A stretch of 64,000 nucleotides of DNA, taken from contig NC_049905.1 of assembly GCF_001411555.2 (NCBI RefSeq), forward strand, positions 18,094,097-18,158,096, given 5' to 3'. The notes under the pieces were generated by a model that worked only from the letters and a program-made list of their open reading frames with translations, was not told where the DNA came from and did not search any database. Both the position numbers and the translations under genes were made by a program. Below, piece by piece: positions 43,326 to 57,037 of this stretch (its first letter is position 1; every line of letters begins with the position of its first letter). Source of the stretch: Juglans regia (lineage: Eukaryota > Streptophyta > Magnoliopsida > Fagales > Juglandaceae).

Positions 43326-46323
43326 TTAGTTGGCAGCTGGTTTTGCAATGGCCTGCTTAACAGCCTCAGCATACGTCCTATGTTGATAAGTGAGTGTTGA
43401 TTCAAGCAAGTCCCACAGAGATGTCTTTGGGTTCCAACCTGACAATCATAATCCATAACTTCCATCACAATGCTCCTAAATCTCAAGGAATTTTACAAAA
43501 AAGTAAAAAGAAACAGAAAATAATCATTACCAAGTTGCCTATTGATTATGGTCATGTCAGGAATTCTCTTATCACTATCATCATATCCCACCCCATAAAA
43601 TTCTTGGGAGCTCACATCAACAGTAGGTACTTCCACAGAAGGTTCCCCACTTACCTTTGAATAGACCTGTACATTGCACGAACATCAAGTTTTAAAAATC
43701 TCGCCCAAGAAAAGCATAAAAATTCATTAATGCATTTTCATTAGACCACAATTCGTATATATGCATAAAAAACAACCCTTCACCTGAATCATCATTTCAG
43801 CAAGCTGCCTAACTGTAACTTCATTGTTAGGGTTGCCCACATTAAAAATATGGCCATTGGCTCTAGCTGGATTTTCCTGAAAGAAAAAAGGATTACACCA
43901 CTCAGCTACCTCTTTTGCATGCCAAACATAAATTTTAAAATAAAGTATATTGCACTTACAATCATCAGCAAAACTGCTTCAATTGCATCCTTTATATAAA
44001 CAAAAGTTCTCTGGGATTGGCCACCGTCAACAAGCTTGAGTGGCTCATGACGCAGGAGATTCTGTAACAGGAAGGACGTGCTTACAACAAAATAATAGGG
44101 AGAGAGAGAGAGAGAGAGAGTGGCAAAATACAACAGAAATTATCATACATTACTAAAGCATGCCAAAACCCTTGGAACGCCCTCACTTGGACCATCAATG
44201 CCGGGTATGAAATCCATTCTGGGTCCAATCCAGTTGAAGGGTCTCACAATTGAGAACTCCATACCATTCTCTGCACCCTCAGCTGTAATAAATAAGACAA
44301 AAAAAAAGTCAGAAATGCACATTACATGTACCAATTAAAAACCAGCCAGGTCAATGGAAAAGATAGCTTACCATAAATTAGCCTCTCAATCAATTGTTTT
44401 GCACATGCATAGGACCATCTCTGTTTCTCAATAGAACCAAAAATGCATGGGGAGGCATCTTCTTTAAGAACATAATATTCAGGATCCTACAGCAGATAGG
44501 AGAAAATGCCTTGGCTAATTGCAGACAAGCTAAATAAGAAACAACAATGACTTACCCAAAGAAATTCAATACATTCTCATCAATCTCTTAGATGCATTAA
44601 TTTTTTCTGAAAAAAAGGTGAAGCAAAAGGGGATTATTCGTTCAAGATATGTGTGTAGTACTTATTTTGAAATGTTATTCTGTCCCAACCAAAAATGCCA
44701 GTGTATCTATCAAGCAATTGCAATTTGGAACAGATTCAAGTAATGCTAGACTGATGGTGCTCTTTCCAAAGTCCCTTTTAATGGAAGATACAAAAAACAC
44801 TGAGTAATAGTTGCTCTGCTTTGTTCCACACCCAACCCCTTTCTTTTCCTACTCTACAACCCATAAAATCAAAAGATGGCCATTATTCAAATTTTTAGTA
44901 AACAACTCTCAACAATAAAAAGACAACAAAAGCAACACCAGAGAAAATGTAACATTACTCTGAACAACTCCGTTGATCAATACACATTCAAAGCGAATGG
45001 TATAAACCCACAAAAGTCAGGCACTAGGACCACGGTGAAATATTCAACAGAAAATGAATTGAAATTCATCATGTAAAGAAGATAGCTAGGTAAAAGAGAT
45101 CTGTAGAAATTCTATGGTTTCTATACCAATAGCATAGTCCTGCGTTTGTACAAACAATATTCATTACAGCATATATTTAATGGATAGCAAGACATGCAAG
45201 GACAAAGACCTTCAACCACCACCGCTGCAGCAAAACTCTACAGAGTCATAGGCAACCATTTTAATTGCTAATATCAATATTATTGTCCAAAATTTCGTTA
45301 ATCGACGACTCCTACACAGATTTTTTGAAATCTTGATAAACATTGGAATATAGACATCCAATGTGATGCCATCGACATATTTATACTTCACAACCAATGC
45401 TAACGACAAACTATCTGAATTACTTAAACAAATTTATCATATAAAAGTTTGCAAGAAAATTACAGATCTGTATTTTATGCTCGAAATGCCACCAAGCAAT
45501 TAAGTTTAAAAGAAAATTCAGAGCAATAAATAAATAAATAAAGAAAACGAAGGCTTACCTGACGAAGAGGGCTATCTTTAGGGAGAAAGCTCCCAATCGT
45601 TTTCCCATACACCTCACAAGTAGAGAAGTGAATGAGACGTTTGCCATTCTCCGAGCAGTACTTAACCTAGTCGAATCACACACATCGCCTTAAATAAAAT
45701 TCCACCACAATAACGACCAAATATCCCAAAAAGAAATACGATACCAATGATAATCAGTTCCAATTGAATCGGGAAAAGAAGGCAGAGAACCCTGCCGGGA
45801 ACACGGGCATTCCGATATCAACTGACGCTTACCACGGGGAGCGCATCGATGAAATTGCTGTAAATCGTGTCGAGCGGGCGCGTGTTGTAGTCTGCCGGAG
45901 TGCAAATCGCCGCCAGATTAATTGTCTGCAACAATGCGAACAAAAATTTCAAGAAAATAAAAGTCAGGAAAGACGAAACGAAACAATACCAAAAGAAATG
46001 GGATCGGATTCTAGAGAGAGTGTATGAAGGGAGAGAACGGAATGGAGGACCAGATCTGCCATCTTGATGAGGCCTTCGAGGCGGGAGTCGTGCTTGATGT
46101 TGAGGCGGTGGAACTGGATGCGATCGGACCATGGATGGGAGCCGGCGGGCTCGAGAAGATGCTTGATCTTGTCGTTGTAGACGTCGACGGCCAGCACGGT
46201 GTGCGGAGTCTCGGCCATCAGCTTCTCGCAAAGGTGGGAGCCAATGAAGCCTCCAGCACCGATCATGCATATCGTCATCGCCTTTATCGGATTTCCGTCC
46301 AGATCTACCCTCGCCGAAGCCAT
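43326..46323 (-). CDS. AXS: UDP-D-apiose/UDP-D-xylose synthase, complete, nine exons (388 residues)
   Basis: This cytosolic NAD-dependent enzyme converts UDP-glucuronate to UDP-apiose (for rhamnogalacturonan II and apiogalacturonan) and UDP-xylose. Exons on the minus strand are 46051-46323, 45833-45925, 45559-45666, 44372-44486, 44149-44282, 43960-44061, 43784-43876, 43531-43666 and 43326-43438. All introns are GT-AG and the 1167-nt CDS has no internal stop. The start is the ATG at 46323 (MASARVDLDGNPIKAMTICM). The product is an extended SDR with the dinucleotide motif GAGGFIG at 22-28. C99 (AAICTPADYN), C139-E140 (HFSTCEVYG) and the Y184-x3-K188 pair match positions known to matter in this family. 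The length matches the usual 388-389 residues, ending KPAAN. A CT-rich leader precedes the start. Confidence 0.97.
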
Positions 46324-46500
46324 TTCCAAGATCAGTCACAGTCACTCTCAGAGCAGCAGTCCGGTAGTGGAGCCTAACGTGCGCCGGGGGATGAAATCAA
46401 CGTGAGGCGGAATAACTATAACTGGTTAAGGTGACGGGAATTATGTGATTCAGGGAGGGAACCGCAAACTGCAGAAAAAGGGGTCTGCGAACTGAGTATG
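46324..46500 (-). promoter_or_regulatory. Probable 5' leader of AXS
   Basis: The region upstream of the ATG is GC-richer than its surroundings and ends CTGATCTTGGAA before the start codon. No TATA box can be assigned with confidence. Confidence 0.35.
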
Positions 46501-47510
46501 CTTTTCCCGTTTTCATTTATTTATTTTTAAAGGGAAAGGAGGAGGAAAAGCGAGGGAGGAGATCTTTCCGCGAGTGGATGTGACCCCTCTCAGCTTAGCC
46601 ACTCTCGTTTGTTGCTTCGTTTCCGATACGCGCCATGCAGGGTGGCCACGTGGTGTCATGATCATTATATAATTATTATAGCTCCTTAACTTATTATTGT
46701 CATTTTTTATAGCACAATATAAAATAGTGTTTATATATTTAATTGGTAGATAAATAAAACGACTTAAAATATCATATATTATTTGATATAATTTAGATGA
46801 TAATATGTAAAGAAAAATTATATTTACAAGTTGGTGTGAAATATACACACTGCTTATTGTGAATGTGACTGGATTAGTTTATAAGAAATTTTTTTAAAAT
46901 TGAATATTGCAAATCTAATAGTATTATATCAATAATGTGAATGCTGTGTTCTTCGTATCAGCTTGTAAATATAATGACTCAAATTTAAAAAATAATAATC
47001 GTCGTTGGTCTCCCTTTCTCTCAAGCAGACGACATCCCAATCTCTTAAGCAGTAAAACCTCCTATCTCTCAATCTTTTCTTATGATAAATCAAGCTTTTT
47101 GTGGTAGTTGATGAATGCTCATCCGAAAAAGCTTTGAAGGCGTGGTTTTTTAGATGACGTTTTATAGTTAACATAGAAATATTCTTTTACTGTATTTTTT
47201 TCCTTCTCTTTAAATTTTAATGTTGTCATCGAGAAGAAAATTTTGTTGTTTCTTTTTTAGTGGTAGTGTTCCATTTAGCGACTTAGAAAATGTGGAAAAT
47301 AATTAGATAATTTATGCTTTTCAGATCTTCAAGTTTCGCCTTCATGAGATCTTCAAGAAACCCATTATTTTTACTTTTGTTTGATAGTACATCTTGTTTC
47401 ATTGAGTTCATGTCTTAGACTCTGCTTTCAATTAGCTGTGTTACTTGCATGAGATTTAGTTGGTCAGTATATTGTTGCAGTTCTCGTACTGCTCACATCT
47501 CTTAAATTCC
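46501..47510. other. Intergenic stretch, nothing recognised
   Basis: AT-rich sequence between AXS and the IMPACT relic. The listed short frames do not resemble known proteins. The upstream exons expected for an IMPACT gene are not visible here. Confidence 0.5.
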
Positions 47511-47512
47511 AG

Positions 47513-48895
47513 GTATTTTGGAGGAATTAAACTTGGAGTTGGTGGACTGGCTAGGGCTTATGGAGGAGTTGCATCGGAATGCTTGAGAAATGCCCCAACT
47601 TGTCTTGTGAAATCCAAGGTATTAGGTTTTTCCTACCATTGTTATGTGCATTACTTACAATTGCCTTTGCATGCCAATCCACTTTTATTAAGAATGTTTG
47701 TTAGTTATATTTCAATTTTATTTTAATCTGGTAAAATAACCCTTTTGCCATTTTTTATTGGGTTGAATATGATTGCAAGTCTCAATGGGTGTAGAGGTTC
47801 CATTTGATCTTCTAGGTATTCTTTACCATTAGGTGATTTGAAGTCACATTAATTAGTTATTATTAACATCTTTAGTGTTGCTATTGGTCCCTGTCCATGC
47901 ATTGTTATACAATCAGTAACTGTTAGCAGAACATTTTGATAAGATTTATGTTACTCTTTAACTAAATAAGAAGTAAATAAATTTCTATTACTCCGAATTC
48001 TTTTTATTGATTTCCTTTGTCTATCTACTCTAATTTTGCTTAAACTCTTAGACATGATGTTTTGCTAGATTACCTTCTCTAATATACCCCAACACTATAA
48101 TCAAACTTTTCTTTCAAGTTTGTTTTGTAAAGAGTAAATAATTGAGTCGGATATCTTTTTGCACTCTAGTCAGTTCTTTATATCTCAAATTCTAACTTCA
48201 ACCATTTGTTGGTATGTTTAAATTGAGTAGTGTATTCCATTAAAATCTCTCTAATTCTCCGGTTTAGAGCATTCTCATTGGATTGGCCAAATGCATCTTC
48301 AAATTTTAGCTAATATCACATAAATTTACATTTGTATATTCTATTTAAATTCAATCCTCACATTGGATTATCCATTTACTTTCAATATAATCATAAAATA
48401 TTATTATTTTAATAATTAATTAATTATTTTTATTTTTATCACATTTTGTAATTCTAGCAATTAGATGTTAATAATAATTATATTCTAATTAAATTAATAT
48501 TAAAAAAAGTATTATTAAATGTTAATATAATTATATTCTAAATGTTAAATGTTAATAAGAATGTATCTTAAATATATCAAGCCAATGAGGATGCTCTAAG
48601 CCATTCATAAGAACATGTATCTTAAATATGCTCAATTTTTCTTTAGTGAATAATGGTTGATAGCCTGATGCACAGTATTCCTCTATGCTAAATTTATATT
48701 TCTTATTCAGGTTAAGAATATAATGTCTTTGTATGGACATATATGGAATAAGTGGAGACATCCTATCTTTGACAAGTTGAACTTAATGTTTGTGTACTAA
48801 TCTCTTACTTAAGTGTATACAGTAACAATCTTCTTAAGTTGAAGATATCAAGCAAGATTATGATATTGGTAAAGATGGCATCAGTATGCTAAAGA
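47513..48895 (+). pseudogene. IMPACT/UPF0029-family gene fragment
   Basis: IMPACT-family proteins (YIH1-like) bind translation-control factors in other eukaryotes; the plant role is less clear. Exon remnant 47513-47618 encodes [18 protein letters not shown], then [17 protein letters not shown], in an open frame with a proper AG acceptor and GT donor. Exon remnant 47779-47815 encodes VSMGVEVPFDLL in matching phase, but the expected acceptor AG reads AA. A third remnant near 48840-48890 encodes LEDIKQDYDIGKDGISM. Neither the N-terminal exons nor the final exon is found. Retained introns show a DNA-level copy. The large duplicated segment starts about 30 bp after the last remnant and may mark where the gene was cut. 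Confidence 0.75.
48267..48596. mobile_element. MITE, GAGCATTC-terminus family (330 bp), inside the IMPACT relic
   Basis: It begins GAGCATTCTCATTGGATTGG and ends AGCCAATGAGGATGCTC, flanked by TTA on the left and TAA on the right. The inverted termini are well preserved. Confidence 0.75.
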
Positions 48896-50529
48896 CATGG
48901 CCTTATTTTAGACATGTCAAGACATTTTAATGCTATTGAACGATCATGAAAGTGGCTCTTTCAGAAGAAAGGAGGACACTCCACTTCTATAAACCAATTA
49001 GATGGTTAGATTTGTGTTTATTATTATTGAGATTGTAACTTTAATATTATTACAATATGTTTATGGTTGTATTGTTGGGATTGTAACTTTGGACTTATGA
49101 TAATATTTGGTATTGTTGGGATTTTTATTTTGGTTTTTTATTGTTTGGATTGTATAATTGGATTTTAATTTGGTTTTGTGTTTTCTATTGTTTAGATTGT
49201 AATTTGTAACATTGGTTTATATGTTAAAATATGAAAAGTATTGATATTGATCATTAGGAATTATTTTTATATTTTTAGGAGATATTATGATTTTAATTTT
49301 GACCTAAAATTATGTTAATTGGATCAAATGAGTTATTCGGGTCAGTTTAACTCATTAACATAAAACATGTTGAAACATGTTGAAATTGATCGTGTCGTGT
49401 CGATTTATTTTATAGATAATTAATAACGGGTCAAAACATGTCATGTCAATCCATTATTTTAATTAGTTGTTTTAGGGTTTGAAATTCTAACACGTTTAGT
49501 TTAACGAGTCATGTTCGTGTTAATCCATATAGTATAATGTGCATGCATTGATACGATACGAACACGATCCGTTAACATGATTTGTCACTCTTACTTGAAA
49601 TGTATTACATGATAAATGTAATCGAAAATCATTATATTTAAATTTGAAAGTAATATTGCAAAATAGAGAGAATAATTCAGAGCAATACTACATTGTTAAT
49701 TTGGTCACGTGAGAAGCAAACCTAACCCATGCGACGTTTGTACATAACTTTGATTTAAATAAATAATTAAATTAGCTGCAATAATTTATGAATGATTTGA
49801 GTTTCGTCGTTTGATGATATCAGCCAGTGAAGACGGGTAATATTTGTAGGGCCACCGCGTGATGCTCGCTCGCTATGCACCAATGAGCTGTAGACCTTCG
49901 TGCTCACGTGGTTCATATTTTGATTGTGCTTTTCGAATAAGTTCGGAGAGTTAGGTAAGATTATAATTTGATGAATAGTAATAAGATAATTTGTAAATAA
50001 TAGTAAGATATTTTAAATTAGATTGTGTTTAGACAGTGAGTTGATCTCATATATTTTATGAATAATTATGAAAAAGTAATAAAAAAGTAATAATAAAATA
50101 ATAAATAATAATAAAAAGTAGATAAAAAGTAATGATAAAATAATGAATAATAGTATCTAAACGAATCCTTTTATTTTATAGGATTTTAGAAAATGAGAGA
50201 AAAATGTTGAATAAAAAATATTATAAAATTAAAATATTATTAGAATATAATTTTTTAATATGATTTTTGTTTGGATATTTAAAAAAGTTGAATTATTTTT
50301 AATTTTTTGTTTGAAAGTTTGAAAAAATTGTAATGATTAATTTAAAAGTATTTATGTTTGAGTGATGTTTAGAAAATAGATGAGATGAAATGAGAATTTT
50401 AAGATGGAGAGATGAGAATTTTAAAATTTAAACTTTTTCCAAAAAACTCCTAAGTCTTGGGAGTTGCTATAGTGACCACAAAAATTTTATAAAAATAAAT
50501 TTATAAATTTATATAATTTGATATGTGCG

Positions 50530-50530
<1 letters not shown>

Positions 50531-50569
<39 letters not shown>
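50531..50569. repeat. (TA)n microsatellite
   Basis: About 19 TA units. Confidence 0.95.
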
Positions 50570-50572
<3 letters not shown>

Positions 50573-50674
50573 GATAAGAATAACTTTATAATCTAAATTA
50601 TTATATCAGGTCATGTTAATTTTGTAGTAAGTTAAGATGATGAAGTGAATTTTGTAAGCTCACCTAAGATAAAA

Positions 50675-50881
50675 AGTTGGTTTGAATTCAGAGATGAGAT
50701 GAAATAGTTTTAGATAGAAGATGAAAGTTGAGTAAAATATTGTTAGAATATTATTTTTTAATATTATTATTATTTTAGAATTTGAAAAAATTGAATTGTT
50801 TATTATATTTATGTCAGAATTTGAGAAAGTTATAATAATGAAATTGATAAGATGAAACATTTTCTGAATCCAAATAGGGCC
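50675..50881. mobile_element. MITE, GTTTGGA-terminus family, within copy A only
   Basis: It begins AGTTGGTTTGAATTCAGAG and ends TGAATCCAAATAGGGCC, with the shared core GAATATTATTTTTTAATATT. Terminal duplication is unclear. Confidence 0.65.
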
Positions 50882-52040
50882 AAATGTTAAGATGAGTTTA
50901 AATGTATTTATAGAAAATTGAAAAAGGTTGTGGGTCCCATATGTAAAGAGGTGTTGAGTTGAAAAATGTTATGAATCTCACATGTAAAAAGGTTTTGAGT
51001 TGAGTGATATTTAGTGATTTGATAATTAAATATTTTGATGTTAGATTTAACTTAAAATTAGATTAAATTGAATTAATATCAACATCTTCAGATGGAGCCT
51101 AAATTTAGTGAATTTTTGAGAAATTTGTTAGATATATTATTTATTGGATTTTGTGAAAAAAGAGAGATTTTGAATTAAAAGTTTGTGTAAAATATGTTTT
51201 ATATTGGGGCTTATAAAAATGGATGGTAGAGTTGAAAATTATTTAAATGTAATTTTTTATCAGATGCTTTTATTTTGATTAATACAAAATATGTTTTGAT
51301 TTTTGTGTTTTAGTAATATTAGGATAAATATAAATGATTAAATATATATTTTTTTAACAATTTAAACTTTTGAAATAAGTGATGATTTTATATGGTGTCA
51401 GAATAGAAATATTCAATTCTAACCCTAACTCTACATTCTATTCTATTTAATTAAATATTTTACGTATTAGACTCATTCATTGAGGGAGAAAGGAGGGTGT
51501 TAAGATAAATTTAAATAATTAAATCTATCTCTTACTATCATCTTAAACTTTTAAAACAAGTAATAATTTTACATATAATAATCGGATGAAAAGTAGAAAT
51601 CCCGAGCAATTTTGTTAAAACTAGCAAACCATAAATGCCTATTCTAGATTTATTCAAATTTTTTAAAGAGAGTATTGAGAATTTGTATATTTAAAAACTG
51701 TATATATTATTATTTTTAGATAAATATACAGTAAAATATTGAGCCACCCAAAATCTCATCCTTAAACTATTTTATATGAGACAGATGGATGCACATCTTC
51801 ATCGTTAATTCCACGGTCGTTTTGTTAACGTCTAGATTAGGATAAGGTGCATATGAGCACCACGCAAATTCTTTCTCCAACCTCTATTATTTTGGGTATC
51901 TATTTGTGTCATGGAGTAGGATAAGATCAGAGCACACTGTAAGGGCGTCCACATTTTGCAAAGTCTGTGAGTTTTACGTGGTGCACGTGTGATTCACGTG
52001 CTCGAAAATGGGGTTTTGACCAATTAATGAGTTATTTGAA

Positions 52041-52419
52041 GGAAAAAGCTCAAGGCCGGATAGCTGCCTTCCCAATTTTTACACCAGTCCAATGTTGTTC
52101 TGCCACGTAGAAGGTGCAGGAAACTCCATTCCACACCTGTATGAATGATAAAAAAATTTCATCTCTCCTCTCTCCATGCTCCCCCCTCTCCCTCGCGTAT
52201 CCCTTCTCCTTTCTCCTCTCCCCAGCACAGCCATTTTCTCTCCCCTTCTCCATTTCTTTCTCTTCCCAGTGCCCCCTGCAATATTAATATTTGAAATATT
52301 TGTATAGAAATTGTTCTTATGCTTCTTGTTAGTAGAAAACTATGAGAAAAGATTTAAACAACCTGCACTCTCTCTCTCTCTCTCTCTCACAGACTCTCCT
52401 TGGAAGGTCTTGCTTCACC
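52041..52419. other. Spacer between the duplicated segments
   Basis: Unique sequence with a pyrimidine-rich stretch and a (CT)n tract at about 52371-52388. No gene is recognised; the 67-residue minus-strand frame at 52050-52253 is low complexity. Confidence 0.5.
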
Positions 52420-54510
52420 TTTTAATGCTATTGAACAATCATGAAAGTGGCTCTTTTAGGAGAAATGAGGACACTCCACTTCTATAAACTAATAAGATGG
52501 TTCGATTTGTGTTTATTATTATTGAGATTGTAACTTTAATATTATTACAATATGTTTATGGTTGTATTGTTTGGATTGTAACTTTGGACTTATGCTAATA
52601 TTTGGTATTGTTGGAATTTTTATTTTGGTTTTTTATTGTTTGGATTGTACAATTGGATTTAAATTTGGTTTTGTGTTTTCTATTGTTTAGATTGTAATTT
52701 GTAATATTGGTTTATATGTTAAAATATGAGAAGTATTGATATTGGTCATCAGGAATTATTTTTATATTTTTGAGAGATATTATGATTTTAAATTTGATGT
52801 AAAATTATATTAATTGGATCAAATGGGTTATTTGGATCAGTTTAATCCATTAACATAAAACAGGTTGAAACATGTTGAAATGGGTCGTGTCGTGTCAATT
52901 TACTTTATAGATAATTGATAACAGATCAAAACGTGTTATGTCGTGTCAATCCGTTATTTTAATTAGTTGTATTAAGGTTTGAAATTTTGATACGTGTTAA
53001 TCCATATAGTATAATGTGTATGCCTTGATACGATATGAACACGATCCGTTAACACAATTTGCCACCCTTACTTGAAATGTATTAGATGACAAATGTAAAT
53101 GAAAATCATAATATTTAGATTTGAAAGTAATATTGCAAAATAGAGTGAATAATTAAGAGCAATAATAGCATTGTTAATTTGGTCACGTGAGAAGCAAACT
53201 TAACCCATGCAACGTTTGTACATAACTTTGATTTAAATAAATAATTAAGTTAGCTGCAATAATTTATGAATGATTGAGTTTCGTCGTTTGATGATATCAG
53301 CAAGTGAGGACGGGTAATATTTGTAGGACCACCGTGTGATGCGAGCTCGCTTTGCACCAATGAGCTGTATACCTTCGTGCTCACGTGGTTCATATTTTTT
53401 ATTGTGCTTTCAGAATAAGGTTGGAGAGTTAGATAACATTATAATTTTATAAATAGTAATAAGATATTTTGTGAATAATAATAAGATATTTTGAGTCAGA
53501 TTGTGTTTAGTTAGTGAGGTGACCTCATATATTCTATGAATAATAGTAAAAAAGTAATGAAAAAATAATAATAAAATATTAAATAATAATAATAAGTAGA
53601 TAAAAAATAATAATAAAATAATAAATAGTAATTTTATGAGATTTTGAAAAAGGAGAGAAAATATTGAATAAAAAATATTATAAAATTAAAATATTATTAA
53701 AATATAATTTTTTAATATAATTTTTATTTGGGTATTTGAAAAAGTTAAATTATTTTTAATTTTTTGTTTAAATTTTGAAAAAATTGCAATGATTAGTTTG
53801 AAAGTATTTGTATTTGAATGATGTTTAAGAAATAAATGATTTTATATAGTGTCAGAATAGAGGTTTTCAATTATAACCCTAACTCTACATTCTATTCCAT
53901 TTAATTAAATATTTTACGTTAGTTAAATATTTTACGTATAGGATCCACTAATTGAGGGAGAAGGGAGAGTGTTAAGATAAATTTAAACAATTAAATCTAC
54001 CTCTTATTATTATCTTAAACTTTTAGAATAAGTAGTAATTTTACATATAATAATCGGATGAAAAGTAAAAATCTCGAGCAATTTTGTTAAAACTAGCAAA
54101 CTATAAATGCCTATTCTAGATTTATTCAAATTTTTTAAAGAGAGTATTCAAAATTTGTATATTTAAAAACTGTATATATTATTATTTTTAGATAAATATA
54201 CAGTAAAATATTGAGCCACCCAAAATCTCATCCTTAAATTATTTTATATGAGACTGATGGATGCACATCTTCATCGTTAATTCCACGGTCGTTTTGTTAA
54301 CGTCTAGATTAGGATAAGGTGCATATGAGCACCACGCAAATTCCTTCTCCAACCTCTATTATTTTGGGTATCTATTTGTGTCATGGAATGGGATAAGATC
54401 AGAGCACACTGTAAGGGCGTCCACATTTTGCAAAGTCTGAGTTTTAAGTGGTGCACGTGTGATTCACGTGCTCGAAAATGAGGTTTTGACCAATTAATGA
54501 GTCATTTGAA
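52420..54510 (+). repeat. Direct segmental duplication, copy B (2.1 kb)
   Basis: It begins TTTTAATGCTATTGAACAAT and ends GACCAATTAATGAGTCATTT. It matches copy A with many single-base and small indel differences, so the event is not recent. Confidence 0.88.
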
Positions 54511-55180
54511 TTTGATCTGAAATTCCGTGAGTGCCACAGACTTCACTCTCAAACCCACGTGCTTCTTTGTACTCATGTGTACCAGCATGTTCACAGGGGG
54601 GGGTTGGCTCACACCGAGTGGCTGGCGATGAAGGGAGCACCGACAATACCAACAAACATCGATGATCAAACCTGCCTTAGCGCGTGAGAAAAATATTATT
54701 TTATGAATTATGTAAGAACAGTTATAACTTATAAATTGTATAAATATCACCTATTTTTTTTAAAATAATAAAATTTATTATTAAATAATTAACTTTTTAT
54801 ATAAATTTATATTTATTTACTTTTTAAAAAATAACACGCAATACTTGTTCACTCTAAGGGTGTGCATCTGGACCAAAATTTTTTTTCGGTCCAATTAAAA
54901 ATCTGACACTATAGATGTTTAATATTATAATTTTTTTAATACTAAACTTAATTATGAGAATTTAGTATTTATTATTAACAAGTACTAATTCTTTAATGTT
55001 CAATTATAGTAATATAATATAAGTAGTGTCTAACTTATTAGTGAGATTAATAAACTTGAATAATAATATTAAAATAATATAATTAGTGCCCAATTATACT
55101 AGTATATTAAATTTATATTAGAAGATTAATAAACTTTAATAATAAGATTAGAATTTCATGTTATATTAATTAGAAATGTA
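54511..55180. other. AT-rich intergenic stretch
   Basis: Nothing recognised beyond AT-rich simple sequence. A sequence near 54690-54850 loosely resembles the TAATGATA MITE family. Confidence 0.4.
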
Positions 55181-55603
55181 GCATATAATATATATAATAA
55201 TAATATAAAAATTAAATATAATACAAAAAGTTATCAAACAAAACCCATTAGTTGTTATTATCTCTTTCAATGTTAAGGGGCCTATCTTCTACAAATATAG
55301 TGGTCGAGTCTGTCTTCTATGAGATGTTGATTATGTGGTCTACCACTTGCAATATTTATACAGCCAGATTTCAGCGTTGCGTATATATTAGGGCATATAA
55401 TATATATAATAATAATATAAAAATTAAATATAATACAAAAAGTTATCAAACAAAATCCATTAGCTGTTATTATCTCTTTCAATGTCAAGGGGCCTATCTT
55501 CTACAAATATAGTGGTCGAGTCTGTCTTCTATGAGATGTTGATTATATGGTCTATCACTTGCAATATATACACAGCCAGATTTCAGCGATGCTTATATAT
55601 TAG
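55181..55603 (+). repeat. Tandem duplication of a 212-bp unit
   Basis: Two head-to-tail units, 55181-55392 and 55393-55603, begin GCATATAATATATATAATAA and share CAAGGGGCCTATCTTCTACA-type sequence with few differences. Confidence 0.88.
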
Positions 55604-56994
55604 GGGCGGAAAAAGAAGATTGAGACTGCTTTGGTTCTTGTTTAAAAGAAAAATATAATTTTTTCCATCGACAAAAAGTAAAAGATATTCTAAAAATTAA
55701 GACGTTTATTGAAAATCTATTTTTCAATAATATAGAAAATTAATTATATATTTTTAGAGTACATAATATCGTTGCCAGCTCTTATAGATATATTGTAGTG
55801 CTCATGCTCAACTTATAAATGTGAGACACGCTTATTAGATACTTTAAAGAAAAAAGCTCCACGATCGAGAAGACCTCCTCCATTTGAAAGAAAAATCATG
55901 ATGTACGTTGATGGTCAAGTCATTAAATTTGAACAATAATGCGCTAATTAATTAAGCAAGCAGTAGACGTGAAGAATATGTTCATTGACTTGAAAAATCA
56001 GCACCAATATTGAAGCATGTTTTATATGACCCATGATATCTAGGAAATCCTTTGGAAACTGTTGGAATTTATAAGGGTGTGTGAACAAATTGAATTCATA
56101 CGTACATGGTTAGACTTTAGGAGTTGAGTATGATCTAATTTTATTCAAATACGATTTGAGTTTACTTGTTGTATATCATTCATAACCTTATAAAAACATC
56201 ACTCAAGAGTTTAAAATAAAAAAATAGAAAAGAAAAAAAAAATGAAAAAAAGAGCTTTTACTTTATACAATCTCTTCTGCATAATAAGCCATTTTTGTAA
56301 AGGCTATATGTCCTATCAATTTTCAAAATCCTTCTCGGCCACTACTGCAGATGAATGCTATTTTTTATGATGCTCATATAATTTCATTCTGCCATATTAA
56401 TTATATTTTGTTTTCAAATTTTGTACTAGCTTTCACATCAACATTATTACCTAGCCTGCCTCTAGTATTTTACGTGAGCACATAATTAACATATATATAT
56501 ATATATATATAAAATACAATGTATATGTGTATATATATATAAGAACCGGTTCGGTAAGGTGTTAGAAAAAGGAAAACTGGAATGAGATCGATTTTGAAAA
56601 AAATGAAACCGGTACCGGACTGAACCAAACTCAGTACCGAACCAAACCCACCGGTTTGGTTCGCCGGTTTTTTTTTTTTACCCCTAATAATTACGATCAA
56701 ATTAAATATTTATTTATGATCAGTTATGTTTTTTATGAAAATATATCTATTCTCATAACATGAAATAGTCATTTTTATCACAATTAATTTGTCATAAATA
56801 TTAATTTTACTTGTAGTGATATATCATTAAAGATCCTAACCTCTAAAATTTATATATCTCAAACTCTAATCTTATATCCTTCCTCTTGCATGATAATAAA
56901 CATAAATGAAGATTGAAGAGTGATATAGACGGGATTTATTATTAAGTAAATAATTTTTATTGTTCACCGTAATGTTGACCTATATATAGTAGGT

Positions 56995-57037
<43 letters not shown>

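Larger units (their letters stand above)
48926..52040 (+). repeat. Direct segmental duplication, copy A (3.1 kb)
   Basis: Copy A begins TTTTAATGCTATTGAACGAT and ends GACCAATTAATGAGTTATTT. It is collinear with 52420-54510. It carries about 1 kb (about 50376-51378) that copy B lacks, including a (TA)n tract and a MITE. No gene is recognised in it. Confidence 0.88.

Noticed and set aside
46024..46405. Plus-strand ORFs opposite AXS exon 1
   Set aside because: They are antisense shadows of the conserved AXS first exon.
53000..53080. Separate transposon in copy B
   Set aside because: The same motif is present at the corresponding place in copy A, so it was carried by the segmental duplication and did not insert independently.
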